Of a DNA stretch of 64,000 bases, positions 18,231 through 27,191 are shown piece by piece (the stretch's first letter is position 1; each line of letters opens with the position of its first letter). This DNA is from a candidate division KSB1 bacterium. Lineage in GTDB: Bacteria; Zhuqueibacterota; Zhuqueibacteria; JANLFK01; Oleimicrobiaceae. Location: the NCBI GenBank assembly GCA_024655945.1, contig JANLFK010000016.1, forward strand, positions 29,652-93,651, written 5' to 3'. Under the pieces are notes generated by a model that was not told the DNA's origin, did not search any database, and worked only from the letters and a program-made list of their open reading frames with translations. The position numbers and the translations under genes are program-made.

Positions 18231-19217
18231 TCACCGGGTGAACTTGCCGCGAAGGGAAGCCGTCGTTCCGATGTTTTGGCCCAGCGTGTAAAAGGCACCT
18301 TTGCCAGTGCCATAGACGAAAGGCCGCAGGAGCTCCACGTCCACTTTTCCGTCGGCGTCAAGGATAGCCGGGGCAGCCTTGACGTCGACAATCTCGCCGA
18401 TGAACATCGTGTGCAGGCCGACTTCGTAGGTCTGCCGCAGGCGGCACTCCGCCACCAGGGGAAACTCTTGGAGGTAGGGCGCGTCCACCAGTTTGCTGCG
18501 TACCGGGGTGAGGCCCGTCACCGCGAGCTTGTCCACATCCCTGCCGGAGACGCTGCCAAAGTAGGCGGTCTCAGCGGCATAGTCTGTGCTCGGAATGTTC
18601 ACGGTAAACGCCTGGCGCTTGAGAATGTTACCGAAGGTGTAGGTGGCTTTGCGCAGGGCCACCATGACCGACGGCGGCTGCGAGCAGCAGATTCCTACCC
18701 AGGCGGCGGTCATCATGTTCGGTCTGCCCACGCTATCGTAGGAACCGATGACCCAGACGGGGAGAGGGGCTAATGCGGTGCGCGCGCCAAGGGACTTTTT
18801 CCCGTGCTCCTCGCTGGCAGCAGGCGGGGGGGCGCTCTTAGCTCCGGCCTGCGCCAGTGCCTTGCGTGCTGCGCCGAGAATGGCACGGGAGGTGATGGTC
18901 GCCCCAGTGACCACGTCCACGCCCTCGGTGCCCTGGCGGCGGACAATCCACTGCGGCACGTACTTGATTGCCGAGTCGCCGGCGCTCTCATAATGCTCGA
19001 TGACCCTCACGGAGGCGATGCGACCCTGGCTCACCCTAACCTCCACAGTCAACGAGTCGTTGTAGCCCATCTCTTTTGCCCGGTACACGCCGTCGGCGAC
19101 TTTCAATTGTGCTCCGGGGGATTGCCCGTCCGCGTCCCGAAAGTGCAGCAAGAAAACGACAGTGCCCAGCACGAGGATAGCCATACCGATGAGGGTACTA
19201 CAGAGTTTGTTGTGCAT
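18231..19217 (-). CDS. Membrane-anchored FMN-binding domain fused to flavin-reductase-like domain
   Basis: 328 aa from the ATG at 19217 (GGGAGG 8 nt upstream). A signal anchor (IGMAILVLGTVVFLLHF) places it outside the inner membrane. Residues ~40-115 are an FMN-binding domain with DVVTGATITSRAIL, where the threonine in the (S/T)GAT motif of RnfG/NqrC-type domains takes a covalent FMN. Residues ~145-328 are a flavin-reductase/FMN split-barrel domain (PLPVWVIGSYDSVGRPNMMTAAWVGICCSQPPSVMVALR, FTVNIPSTDYA). The two flavin domains on one polypeptide suggest an extracytoplasmic electron relay. Flavinylation would need an ApbE, not seen here. It is followed by a DUF169 gene. Confidence 0.85.
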   Translation of the reverse strand: MHNKLCSTLIGMAILVLGTVVFLLHFRDADGQSPGAQLKVADGVYRAKEMGYNDSLTVEVRVSQGRIASVRVIEHYESAGDSAIKYVPQWIVRRQGTEGVDVVTGATITSRAILGAARKALAQAGAKSAPPPAASEEHGKKSLGARTALAPLPVWVIGSYDSVGRPNMMTAAWVGICCSQPPSVMVALRKATYTFGNILKRQAFTVNIPSTDYAAETAYFGSVSGRDVDKLAVTGLTPVRSKLVDAPYLQEFPLVAECRLRQTYEVGLHTMFIGEIVDVKAAPAILDADGKVDVELLRPFVYGTGKGAFYTLGQNIGTTASLRGKFTR

Positions 19218-19381
19218 AACCAAGACCTCCCATTCAAACGTCAAGGCCAGCCAATAACTTCAAGACACGGGGCATCGAAGCTCCACGGTGCCTATCAATT
19301 TCCCGCAGATAGCCCTCACCTGGTGCTCATGCCCGACACACGCCAGAGCAGGGCCACGTCTTGTCATCACCCGGTCTATCC

Positions 19382-21535
19382 TCATTCGCGGATGCCCACC
19401 TGGTCGAGGAGGAATGCGTACTCCATTGCCGTCCTCTTGAAGCGCTCGAACCTACCTGATGCCCCGCCATGCCCAGAGTGCATGTCGGTGTGCAGCACCT
19501 GGAGGTTGCTGTCTGTCTTCAGCTCCCTGAGCTTGGCCACCCACTTGGCAGGCTCAAAGTACTGGACCTGCGAGTCGTGCAATCCTGTGGTGACGAACAG
19601 CGCCGGGTAAGCCTGGGCCGTCACGTTGTCGTACGGCGAGTAGGAGAGCATGTAGTCGTAGTACTCCTTGACGTGCGGATTGCCCCACTCGTCGTATTCG
19701 CTGCTGGTCAGAGGGATGGACTCATCCAGCATAGTGGTGACCACATCGACCCACGGCACGTTCGCGATCACCCCTTTGAAAAGGTCGGGGCGCATGTTCA
19801 CCACCGCCCCCATGAGCAAACCGCCAGCACTGCCGCCGCGCGCGAAGAGGCGATCCGGGCTGGTGTACTTCTCCCGCACAAGGTATTCGGCGCAGTTGAT
19901 AAAGTCGGTGAACGTGTTCTTTTTCTTGAGGAGCTTGCCGTCCTCGTACCACTGCCGGCCCATCTCCGAGCCACCGCGGATGTGGGCAATGGCGTAGATG
20001 AAGCCACGGTCCAAGAGGCTGAGTACTGGCGAGCTGAAGGCGGCTTCCATGCTGGCTCCATAGGAGCCGTACCCGTAGAGGAGCAGCGGATGCGAACCGT
20101 CTTTGACCATGCCTTTGCGGTGGACAAGGGAAATGGGGATCAGCGTGCCGTCATTTGCCGGCGCGTAGAGCCGCTCAGTCTGGTAGTTGTCCTGCCGAAA
20201 TCCCCCCAGAACTTCCTGCCGCTTGAGCAAGGTCTTGGTGCGGGCCACCATGTCATAGTCGTAGATGGTGAGCGGCGTGGTCAGGGAGGTGTAGGAGTAG
20301 CGCAGCACGTGCGTGTCCATTTCCATGTTGTCGGTGGGCTGGGTATAGTAGGCCTCCTCACCAAAATCTAGGTAGTGTTCGCTCTTGTCCGCCTGGCTGA
20401 TGATGCGCAACTGCCGCAGGCCATTCTTGCGCTCGCTCACCACCAAGTAGTCGTTGGATACCTCCACGTCTTCAAGGAGGACATCGTCGCGATGGGGAAC
20501 CACCTCGCGCCAGTGCGCCTTGCCAGGAGTTGCCACATCCGTTTCCATGAGCCGGAAGTTCTTCGCCTGGAAGTTCGTGACGATGTAGAACTTGTCCCCC
20601 ACGTGGGCCACAGAGTACTCGTGATTTCGTTCTCGTGGTTGCACTACAGCGAAGCTGCCGGCAGGATTGTCGGCGTCCAGGAAGCGGACCTCTGAAGAGA
20701 GGGTGCTGGCGCAGACCAGAAAGACATACTGGCGCGACTTTGACTTGTGCGCATATACGGAGAAGGTGCTATCCTTTTCGTGGTACACCTCCACGTCCTC
20801 TGCCGGGCTTGTGCCAAGGACGTGCCTGAATACCCGCTCCGGGCGTAGGGTGGTCGTGTCCTTGCTGACGTAGAAGACTGTTTTGTTGTCGTTGGCCCAT
20901 ACCGCCTGGCCAGTGGTGTTCGGAATCGCTTCGGCCAGAGTCTCTCCGGTCAGCAGGTCCTTGAAGTAGATCGTGTACCGCCGCCGGCTGACGGTGTCCA
21001 CGCCAAAGGCAACCCAGCGGTTGTCTGGGCTCACTGCCACCCCCGTCACCGAGTAGAAGGGGTGGCCGATGGCCATGGCGTTGACGTCGAGCATCACCTC
21101 TTCGGGTGCGCTCAATTGGCCCTTCTTGCGCGCGTAGACTGGGTATTCCTTGCCTTTCTCAAAGCGGGTGTAATAGTAGTACCCGTTGTCTATGTAGGGC
21201 ACCGACATATCGGTCTGCTTGATGCGCCCGAGGATCTCCTTGTAGAGCTTGTTCTGCAGCTTCTCGGTGTGTGCCAGCGCTGCTTCCAGGTAGCGGTTCT
21301 CCGCCTCAAGGTAAGCAATGACTTTTGGGTTGTCGCGCTGGTTGAGCCAGTAGTAGTTGTCCACGCGCTCATGGCCGTGGTGCACCAGCGTGGTGGGGAT
21401 TTTCTCTGCCCGCGGGGGCTCCGGAACTTGCGGCTGGGGTTTCTTGGCGCACGAGGTAGCCGCCAGCGCGGCCAGGACAACTGCCCATAAGAAGCAGGCC
21501 CTGCATGCCTTCTTTCTCAGCTGCATCATCATCAT
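19382..21535 (-). CDS. ptrB: Oligopeptidase B (S9A serine peptidase), lipoprotein-like
   Basis: 717 aa. The N-terminus has four Met codons after GGAGG; the second or third gives better spacing. It is followed by a signal sequence with a lipobox-like ATSC, so the enzyme is probably membrane-tethered outside the cytoplasm, unlike the classical cytosolic form. Residues ~45-450 form the seven-bladed propeller (PTTLVHHGHERVDNYYWL, DNRWVAFGVDTVSRRRYTIYF). The hydrolase domain carries the catalytic triad: Ser ~567 in GGSAGG, Asp ~653 in TGLHDSQV, His ~687 in HSGHGG. It cleaves short peptides, in oligopeptidase B after basic residues. It stands alone between an FMN protein and the metallophosphoesterase gene. 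Confidence 0.93.
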   Translation of the reverse strand: MMMMQLRKKACRACFLWAVVLAALAATSCAKKPQPQVPEPPRAEKIPTTLVHHGHERVDNYYWLNQRDNPKVIAYLEAENRYLEAALAHTEKLQNKLYKEILGRIKQTDMSVPYIDNGYYYYTRFEKGKEYPVYARKKGQLSAPEEVMLDVNAMAIGHPFYSVTGVAVSPDNRWVAFGVDTVSRRRYTIYFKDLLTGETLAEAIPNTTGQAVWANDNKTVFYVSKDTTTLRPERVFRHVLGTSPAEDVEVYHEKDSTFSVYAHKSKSRQYVFLVCASTLSSEVRFLDADNPAGSFAVVQPRERNHEYSVAHVGDKFYIVTNFQAKNFRLMETDVATPGKAHWREVVPHRDDVLLEDVEVSNDYLVVSERKNGLRQLRIISQADKSEHYLDFGEEAYYTQPTDNMEMDTHVLRYSYTSLTTPLTIYDYDMVARTKTLLKRQEVLGGFRQDNYQTERLYAPANDGTLIPISLVHRKGMVKDGSHPLLLYGYGSYGASMEAAFSSPVLSLLDRGFIYAIAHIRGGSEMGRQWYEDGKLLKKKNTFTDFINCAEYLVREKYTSPDRLFARGGSAGGLLMGAVVNMRPDLFKGVIANVPWVDVVTTMLDESIPLTSSEYDEWGNPHVKEYYDYMLSYSPYDNVTAQAYPALFVTTGLHDSQVQYFEPAKWVAKLRELKTDSNLQVLHTDMHSGHGGASGRFERFKRTAMEYAFLLDQVGIRE

Positions 21536-21572
21536 GTCCTCCTTTTCGGTCGTCTGCCTTGCCGGATGACGT

Positions 21573-24500
21573 TCATCTCACCAGAACGACTTTGCGTGTC
21601 TGGCGGAAGTGTTGTCCGCGGACAATGAGAAGGTAGATCCCGGAGGGGAGGTTTTGCCCTGCCAGGTCGGTGCCGGACCAGACGAACTGGAACTGGCCCC
21701 CGCTCTGATGTTCAGCGGTGCGCGAAAAGACGGTTTCACCAAGGAGGTTTGTCACCACAAAGTCAACTTTCTGTGCTCGGCGCAGCTGGTAGGAAACGAC
21801 TAACGTGTTGTTGAAAGGGTTGGGGTACGGGTGAAGCAGGAGGTCGCGCTCCGGCATGGGTTGCCCGGTGTCGTTCTTGGGAACCCCGGTGCCGGCGCCG
21901 CTGATGAGTGCCACGGTGCCATCCAAGGCTGCGGCGACCACCCGCTCACCGTCCAAGGGGGTGACGGTGGCGACGTAGGCGTGCGCGAGCCAGTAGCGCC
22001 AGCGTAGCCCACCCCAGCTTGCCACGGCCACCAGAAAGCCCGGTTTGCTCCCGGTGAACACGACGCCGCCCTTCTCCACCGGCATCGAAGGGGTGGTGTC
22101 CCAGCCATAGCCCACATTGGTTGTCCAGAGTTGCAGCTGGGTGGGCGCGCCGGCCAAAAACGCGTAGAGACACCCGTCTAAGGAACGCACGTAGAGGGTG
22201 CTGCTTCCATCTTCAGAAAGGCCGATTGAGTCCCAAGCTTCCGGCGTCTTGCTGGACCAGATGGTGGTGCCGTTGGCCAGGCTGATAGCATTCACGTAGC
22301 GTTCCGGATCAGATACGAACACGCGGTCGGCAGTGGCCACCGGCCACGAGGCAGCCGGCGCATAGTAGAAGCTGGAGGTGCGATTCCAGTTCCAACGCAG
22401 GGCACCGGTATGTCGGTCCAGAGCGCGGAACTGGCGGTCCCAGGAGCCAAACAGGAGCAGGTCGCCGGCCACTGCGGGCTTGCATTCGATCATGCCGCTG
22501 GCGCTATACTGCCACAGGCGCTGGTGGCCCTTGACGCCGAGGGCGTACATGGTTTGCTTGCCCGCAAAGTAGATGGTCGTGTCGGCCACCACGGGTGGAG
22601 TGAGCACCGCGCCGCCGGCCTGATAGGTCCAGAGCAGCTCGCCGCTGGCGGCATTGACGGCGGAGAAGGTGCCATCGGTGGCGCCGCAATAGAGCACCCC
22701 TTCGTGCACCGTGGGGGCGGAAAAGACCGCACCCGCCGCCCGCAGGGGTGGCCAGGCGTGCGTGCCGTCCTCAAGGCGCAAGGCGATGATCCGACCGTCG
22801 CTGGTACCCACGTACACCCGCTCGCCGTCGCAGGCCGGTGCGGTGATGACTTCTGCCCCTGCCTGGTAGCGCCAGACCGCCTGCGGGCCGCCGTTGTGCA
22901 CGACAAATCCCCGGGTGCGCGCCACTCTCTGGCCTGCCGCCGTGGTGAAGACCACCTGCAGCGTGTGGTAGCCGTTTTCTAACGACGCGGTGGCAAGGGA
23001 CAAGGACCACTCATGGGCAGCACCGGAAAGCGCCCCGCCCACGGTTGCACCGCCAAGGCTACTGTACGTCACCTGCCAGCTTCCGCTCGTGGCAGGCACG
23101 CCGATGCGCACATGCACCGTCGTGGTGCCGGTGACCACCTCCCCTTCGTTAAGGTCCAAGAACGCCACCTCTGGCTGAGGCGCGCTGGCGCAAGGGATGC
23201 GCAGCCAGGGTTGGCCTGCCTGTCCATCCGCCGTGTAGGGCGTGACCACGATCTCCCTCTTGCTCACCGAGACTACGTTGAACCCTGGAGCTGAGGCGTA
23301 GGTATCGCGGCCCATCGCCCCAGGGATGCCCTCAAAGTCGTAGGCGCGGTTGCTGTGTCCATGACCTACCAGGATGATGGCCGTGCGGTAGCTCTTGAGC
23401 AGGTCCAAAACCTGCCAGTAGTTGTACATCGAAGTGAACTCGCACGGGAAGTGGCAGGCAAATATCACCGGGGTGTCTGGCGGGTCCAGGCTTGCTAACT
23501 CTTGGCGGAGCCATGCGATGTCGGCAGGATCGAAGAAACCGCCCCCTCCGCGCAGCGGGATTCCCGTGTTCAGTCCAATGATGCGGAAGCCATAGTGTGC
23601 AATGGAAAAGCGCAGGGCGCCAAAGTACCTCTTCAGGGTGTGGAGGCCAGATTCGCTCCATTTGGTGTCATGGTTCCCAGGTACGCTCCACACGGGCAGG
23701 CGGCAGGTGCGCATCAGGTCCAAGTATTGCTGGATTTCGCTGTCGGCACCGCGCTCGGTCAGGTCGCCGGTATGCAGGACAAAGTCCAACGAGTCAACCA
23801 GCCCGTTGATGGCGCCGAGCACGGCCACCAGGCCTGCCTCCGTGGAGCCGGCGCCCACGTGGCTATCGCTGATCCAGGCGAAGCGAAACACACGCGCCAA
23901 CGTGACTGGCTCAAGGACGCGGTCGGCCCCGACCAGGCGAACTGCCATGTGGCTCGTGGTATCTGGGGTGTAGCCGCGGGCCAGAAAGCGCAGGCGGTAT
24001 TCGCCTTCGGGGAGATTGGCCAGCGTCAAGGTCTGCCCGTGCCGCACCGAGTCGTAACTGGCCGGCAGGGGGAAGGTCGATGGGTAGGCCACCACTCGGG
24101 AGACTGCCGTGTCGGAGAGGTCATCAAAAAGGACGGTGCCGCGAATGAGGCGGCGCGGGCCAGGCAAAGGCTGCATGGTGAAGCTCAGGTCGCGCAGATC
24201 ACTTCCGAGAAGTCGGAGCGAGTCCACCCGCAGAGTGTCGTACCCCCAGGCCGCACAGAGGATACTGTACCAGCCCTCGACGAGCTTGGTGAAGGCGAAT
24301 CGGTGGTGGGTACCCTCTTGCGTGACCACCATCAGGGGCTGGCTACTTCCCTGACGGAACAAGGCAATCCGTGAGGTGGCGCGTGTCGCCCCGCCGGCAA
24401 AGAGCAGTTCGCCGCTTATGGAGTAGGTGCTCATGAGCGAGGTCAGGCGCACCGCGTCGGCAAGAACGTACCGCCCGTTCCCCTCGAAGTAGTCACTCAC

Positions 24501-24887
24501 CTCCACCCACGTGGTCTCCGGGAGGTCAAAATCGCCCAAGAGATGCCAGCCGGGGCGATAGTTCTGATTGTCGACTATCAGCGTGTCGCCCCTGGCGGCG
24601 TGGATTGTTATCCGCGTGTCCTCCGCATAATTGCCGTCGACCACGTGGATTTCGACCCGATAAAGCCCCGGAAAGGTCAGTGTCGCCTGCCAGCGGGCGG
24701 TTGCCGTGCCGTCACCCTTGCGCTTGTAAAGGGCGGTGCCACCGTAAGGGTCGCCAGTGGTCTTGACGAGCCACTGGCCCGTCACGGCAAATCCTGGGCC
24801 GTCGTTGTCCAGGATGAGTTCAATCTGGGCGCGCGCAGCCGCGCTCAACGCACCCAGAAGGAGCATCCCAAGGCATATTGTTCGCAT
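21573..24887 (-). CDS. Secreted multidomain metallophosphoesterase with golvesin-like, PQQ-repeat and FlgD/T9SS-type domains
   Basis: A 1104-aa exported protein (signal MRTICLGMLLLGALSAAARAQ). Residues ~25-150 resemble golvesin C-terminal domains (GLYRVEIHVVDGNYAEDTRI, NYRPGWHLLGDF). Residues ~335-560 are a calcineurin-type phosphoesterase with SDSHVG, HTGDLTERG, PGNHD, ACHFPCE and GHGHSN, giving all five metal-binding motifs. Residues ~665-1000 are PQQ-like propeller repeats (AVWRYQAGAEVITAP, ERVYVGTSDGRIIALRLEDG, GTFSAVNAASGELLWTYQAGG). The last ~85 residues (YPNPFNNTLVVSYQL, GIYLLIVRGQHFRQTRKVVLV) are a type A sorting/FlgD-like tail. The enzyme probably hydrolyses phosphate esters at the cell surface; the substrate is unknown. 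It shares a strand with the amidase 57 bp upstream. Confidence 0.9.
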   Translation of the reverse strand: MRTICLGMLLLGALSAAARAQIELILDNDGPGFAVTGQWLVKTTGDPYGGTALYKRKGDGTATARWQATLTFPGLYRVEIHVVDGNYAEDTRITIHAARGDTLIVDNQNYRPGWHLLGDFDLPETTWVEVSDYFEGNGRYVLADAVRLTSLMSTYSISGELLFAGGATRATSRIALFRQGSSQPLMVVTQEGTHHRFAFTKLVEGWYSILCAAWGYDTLRVDSLRLLGSDLRDLSFTMQPLPGPRRLIRGTVLFDDLSDTAVSRVVAYPSTFPLPASYDSVRHGQTLTLANLPEGEYRLRFLARGYTPDTTSHMAVRLVGADRVLEPVTLARVFRFAWISDSHVGAGSTEAGLVAVLGAINGLVDSLDFVLHTGDLTERGADSEIQQYLDLMRTCRLPVWSVPGNHDTKWSESGLHTLKRYFGALRFSIAHYGFRIIGLNTGIPLRGGGGFFDPADIAWLRQELASLDPPDTPVIFACHFPCEFTSMYNYWQVLDLLKSYRTAIILVGHGHSNRAYDFEGIPGAMGRDTYASAPGFNVVSVSKREIVVTPYTADGQAGQPWLRIPCASAPQPEVAFLDLNEGEVVTGTTTVHVRIGVPATSGSWQVTYSSLGGATVGGALSGAAHEWSLSLATASLENGYHTLQVVFTTAAGQRVARTRGFVVHNGGPQAVWRYQAGAEVITAPACDGERVYVGTSDGRIIALRLEDGTHAWPPLRAAGAVFSAPTVHEGVLYCGATDGTFSAVNAASGELLWTYQAGGAVLTPPVVADTTIYFAGKQTMYALGVKGHQRLWQYSASGMIECKPAVAGDLLLFGSWDRQFRALDRHTGALRWNWNRTSSFYYAPAASWPVATADRVFVSDPERYVNAISLANGTTIWSSKTPEAWDSIGLSEDGSSTLYVRSLDGCLYAFLAGAPTQLQLWTTNVGYGWDTTPSMPVEKGGVVFTGSKPGFLVAVASWGGLRWRYWLAHAYVATVTPLDGERVVAAALDGTVALISGAGTGVPKNDTGQPMPERDLLLHPYPNPFNNTLVVSYQLRRAQKVDFVVTNLLGETVFSRTAEHQSGGQFQFVWSGTDLAGQNLPSGIYLLIVRGQHFRQTRKVVLVR

Positions 24888-24944
24888 AGAGCAGACTCCC
24901 GTTTGTTCAGTGACAACTGCGGCGCCGAGCTTCTGTGGAAGGCC

Positions 24945-25565
24945 TCACCGCGCCAGTTGCTCTTCCACTGCCTTGAGCAGGCTGCCATCTTCCAAGTAGC
25001 GATAGAGATTCTTGCCGGGGCATACGGTCTGGTCGCTGTAGTCACGGTGGCCCTTGATGCTGCTCAATGGCACCCCGTAGATGCGAGCCAAGTGCGCCGT
25101 CAAGGCCACCAGTGCCTGGAACTGCTTAGGGGTCACCTCTTGCACTTCAAAGTTCCCCAACAGACAGATGAGCGCATGGCCACGGGGATCATAGTCGGTG
25201 TTGGTATCGCCAGGGTAGTTGATCGGGCGGCCCTCGTAGATGCGGCCCTGGAAGTCGATGAGAAAGTGGTAGGGGATGTCGATCCACTTCTTCTCATTGC
25301 GGCTCCAGGTCTGCAGGTTGCGCAGGTACTGGATCGGGTCTTTGTCTGCCGGGAACTCCTCCCCTCCATGGTGAATCGTGATCTTGCTGATCCGGTGGGT
25401 GGGAAGGCTGGCGCGCAACGGTTGCCAACCCCACTCGCTGCGATGCACAACGCTCATCCCCGCCGGATAGGGAACCTCCACCACGGCAATTCCGCTCCCG
25501 TGACGCAAGGCGCAGCTGGGCAGGAGAAGGAGCAAGAATCCCACATAAAAGCCCGCCACTTTCAT
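24945..25565 (-). CDS. PGRP/amidase_2-type N-acetylmuramoyl-L-alanine amidase, lipoprotein
   Basis: A 206-aa enzyme that cleaves the amide between muramic acid and the stem peptide. The signal FLLLLLPSCALRHG has a lipobox-like PSC, predicting lipidation. It has the zinc ligands and active-site region of amidase_2/PGRP: ITIHHGG (~65), YHFLIDFQGRIYEGRP, and GHRDYSDQTVCPGKNLY (~170-186). HRSEWGW near residue 42 is the classical PGRP opening. A good promoter lies 71 bp upstream at 25636-25664. It is likely a housekeeping cell-wall hydrolase. Confidence 0.9.
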   Translation of the reverse strand: MKVAGFYVGFLLLLLPSCALRHGSGIAVVEVPYPAGMSVVHRSEWGWQPLRASLPTHRISKITIHHGGEEFPADKDPIQYLRNLQTWSRNEKKWIDIPYHFLIDFQGRIYEGRPINYPGDTNTDYDPRGHALICLLGNFEVQEVTPKQFQALVALTAHLARIYGVPLSSIKGHRDYSDQTVCPGKNLYRYLEDGSLLKAVEEQLAR

Positions 25566-25635
25566 GGCGCCTCCCCGTTGCTGGTTCCGCTCTCAAAACG
25601 ATCCTCTGCTCACCAGGCCAATGGTGCGACGCCAC

Positions 25636-25664
25636 AATTTAACAAATAATCCCCTGCAAGTCAA
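25636..25664 (-). promoter_or_regulatory. Sigma-70-like promoter of the amidase gene
   Basis: Minus strand TTGACT (25659-25664), 17-nt spacer, TAAATT (25636-25641), 71 bp before the amidase ATG. Confidence 0.55.
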
Positions 25665-25712
25665 GCGAATCGTTGCGGAATGGGAGGAGGGACGGCGCGG
25701 TAGGCGATGGCC

Positions 25713-27191
25713 TCACAGCTCTGGCGGCACGTCGATGGCGCGGCGCTCCAAAAGGGTACCCTCCATCACGAACAGGGTGGCGAGCGCATTCAGGTAGTCG
25801 ACGGTGGCTCTCACCTCGCTGAGCTGACTGCTGGTGAGGTCGCGCTGCACCTGCAGGACCAGGAGGTTGGTGGATCTGCCCACGCGGAACTTTTCCACTT
25901 CAGCCTCGAGGTTTTTCTCCTGCAAGAGGCGTGCCTCGCGGGAGGCATCGATCTGTTGGCGCGTGCGCAGCACGTCGGCGTACGCGATGCGCACGTCGCG
26001 CTGCACCAGCTGTTCCATGTTGCGCAGCGCCAGTTCGAGCTGTTCCCTGGTCTTGAGTGCCCGGCGGAGCTGTGCGCGTGCCTTGGCGTCCACGACAGGG
26101 AATTGGAAGGTCACGCCGCCATTGACGCTGTAGAAGGGGCTCTGGACATCCGGGGCCGCTTCCTTGAACGTGCGCGCATAGGAGGTGCGCCCGAAAGTGA
26201 CAAAGACATCCAGGCGGGGGAGCAGACCATTCTTGGTGTAGGCCACCTGCAGCTCACCGCGGCGGTAGGCCAGCCGCGCCTGCGCTATGTCCGGGCGATA
26301 GCGCAAGGCCAGCTCCTCGTGGAGCTCAACCGCGCCCAGAGAGTCCGGGGTGACAAGCGGACGGTCCAGGGGTGCCAGCGTGGTCGACCAGCTCACCCCT
26401 TGCCCAGGATTGAGGAGGTAGAGGAGATTCAGCCTGGCCTGTTCATAGCGGCTTTGCGCATCGATGACCGCGCTGCGACGCCGCGCCACCTCTGCTCGCA
26501 CGGAGGCCAACTCCAGCTCCGCCAGCTTGCCGACTGCCACGCGCTCCTGCGACTCCTCCAACTGCCGCTGCGCCAGGTTCAAGGATTGCTCCTGAATGCT
26601 CAGCTCCTGAGCGGCAAGGTAGAGACCCCAGTAGCTGGCCTCCACCTCTTGCACCAAACGCTCGGCCATGGCCTTCAGCTCATGGCGGGAAATTTCAACG
26701 TCGATGGAGGCGCTGCGCACGCTGATCAGATTGGCGCCCAGGCCAAAGCCGCGAAGCAGAGCCTGACTCACGGTCACACCGACGTTGCCAGAGTACTGCG
26801 GCAGGTAGATGCTCGAGGTCGAACCGGACATGCCCACGTCCACTGCCAAGGTGGTGCCCGTGGGGAGGAGTTGCGACAGGCCAGCACCGTAGCCGACTCG
26901 CTGCGAGGTCATCTCGAACGGCTCCGGTCTTGCCCCCAAGAAGCGTTGCACATGGCTCTTGTCGCTGGTCACCGAGGCGCTCAAAGTGGGCTCGAAAGCG
27001 GCCACCTGCTCGCTGAGCGCTGCCTCCATGATCGATGGACGCAGCCGCTGAATGGCAAAGGTGGGGTTGCGTTCCAGGGCGATGAGTACTGCCTCGTGCA
27101 AGGAAAGGCGGAGTGTGTCCTGAGCGCCGCCACTTGCGGCAAAGCAGCACCCCGCGATGAGCAAGGAGGCAATGGTGTGTGCAATCTTCAT
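25713..27191 (-). CDS. TolC-family outer-membrane efflux protein
   Basis: A 492-aa outer-membrane channel with a signal peptide (IASLLIAGCCFAASGGAQ). It has the two tandem TolC repeats, each starting LSLHEAVLIALERNP-like and VEISRHELKAMAERLVQEVEASYW, with long heptad-rich helices (QLEESQERVAVGKLAELELASVRAEVARRRSAV) that build the periplasmic tunnel. Its start codon overlaps the stop of the RND pump gene by four bases, so adaptor, pump and channel form one translational unit. This gives a complete tripartite exporter. Confidence 0.93.
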   Translation of the reverse strand: MKIAHTIASLLIAGCCFAASGGAQDTLRLSLHEAVLIALERNPTFAIQRLRPSIMEAALSEQVAAFEPTLSASVTSDKSHVQRFLGARPEPFEMTSQRVGYGAGLSQLLPTGTTLAVDVGMSGSTSSIYLPQYSGNVGVTVSQALLRGFGLGANLISVRSASIDVEISRHELKAMAERLVQEVEASYWGLYLAAQELSIQEQSLNLAQRQLEESQERVAVGKLAELELASVRAEVARRRSAVIDAQSRYEQARLNLLYLLNPGQGVSWSTTLAPLDRPLVTPDSLGAVELHEELALRYRPDIAQARLAYRRGELQVAYTKNGLLPRLDVFVTFGRTSYARTFKEAAPDVQSPFYSVNGGVTFQFPVVDAKARAQLRRALKTREQLELALRNMEQLVQRDVRIAYADVLRTRQQIDASREARLLQEKNLEAEVEKFRVGRSTNLLVLQVQRDLTSSQLSEVRATVDYLNALATLFVMEGTLLERRAIDVPPEL

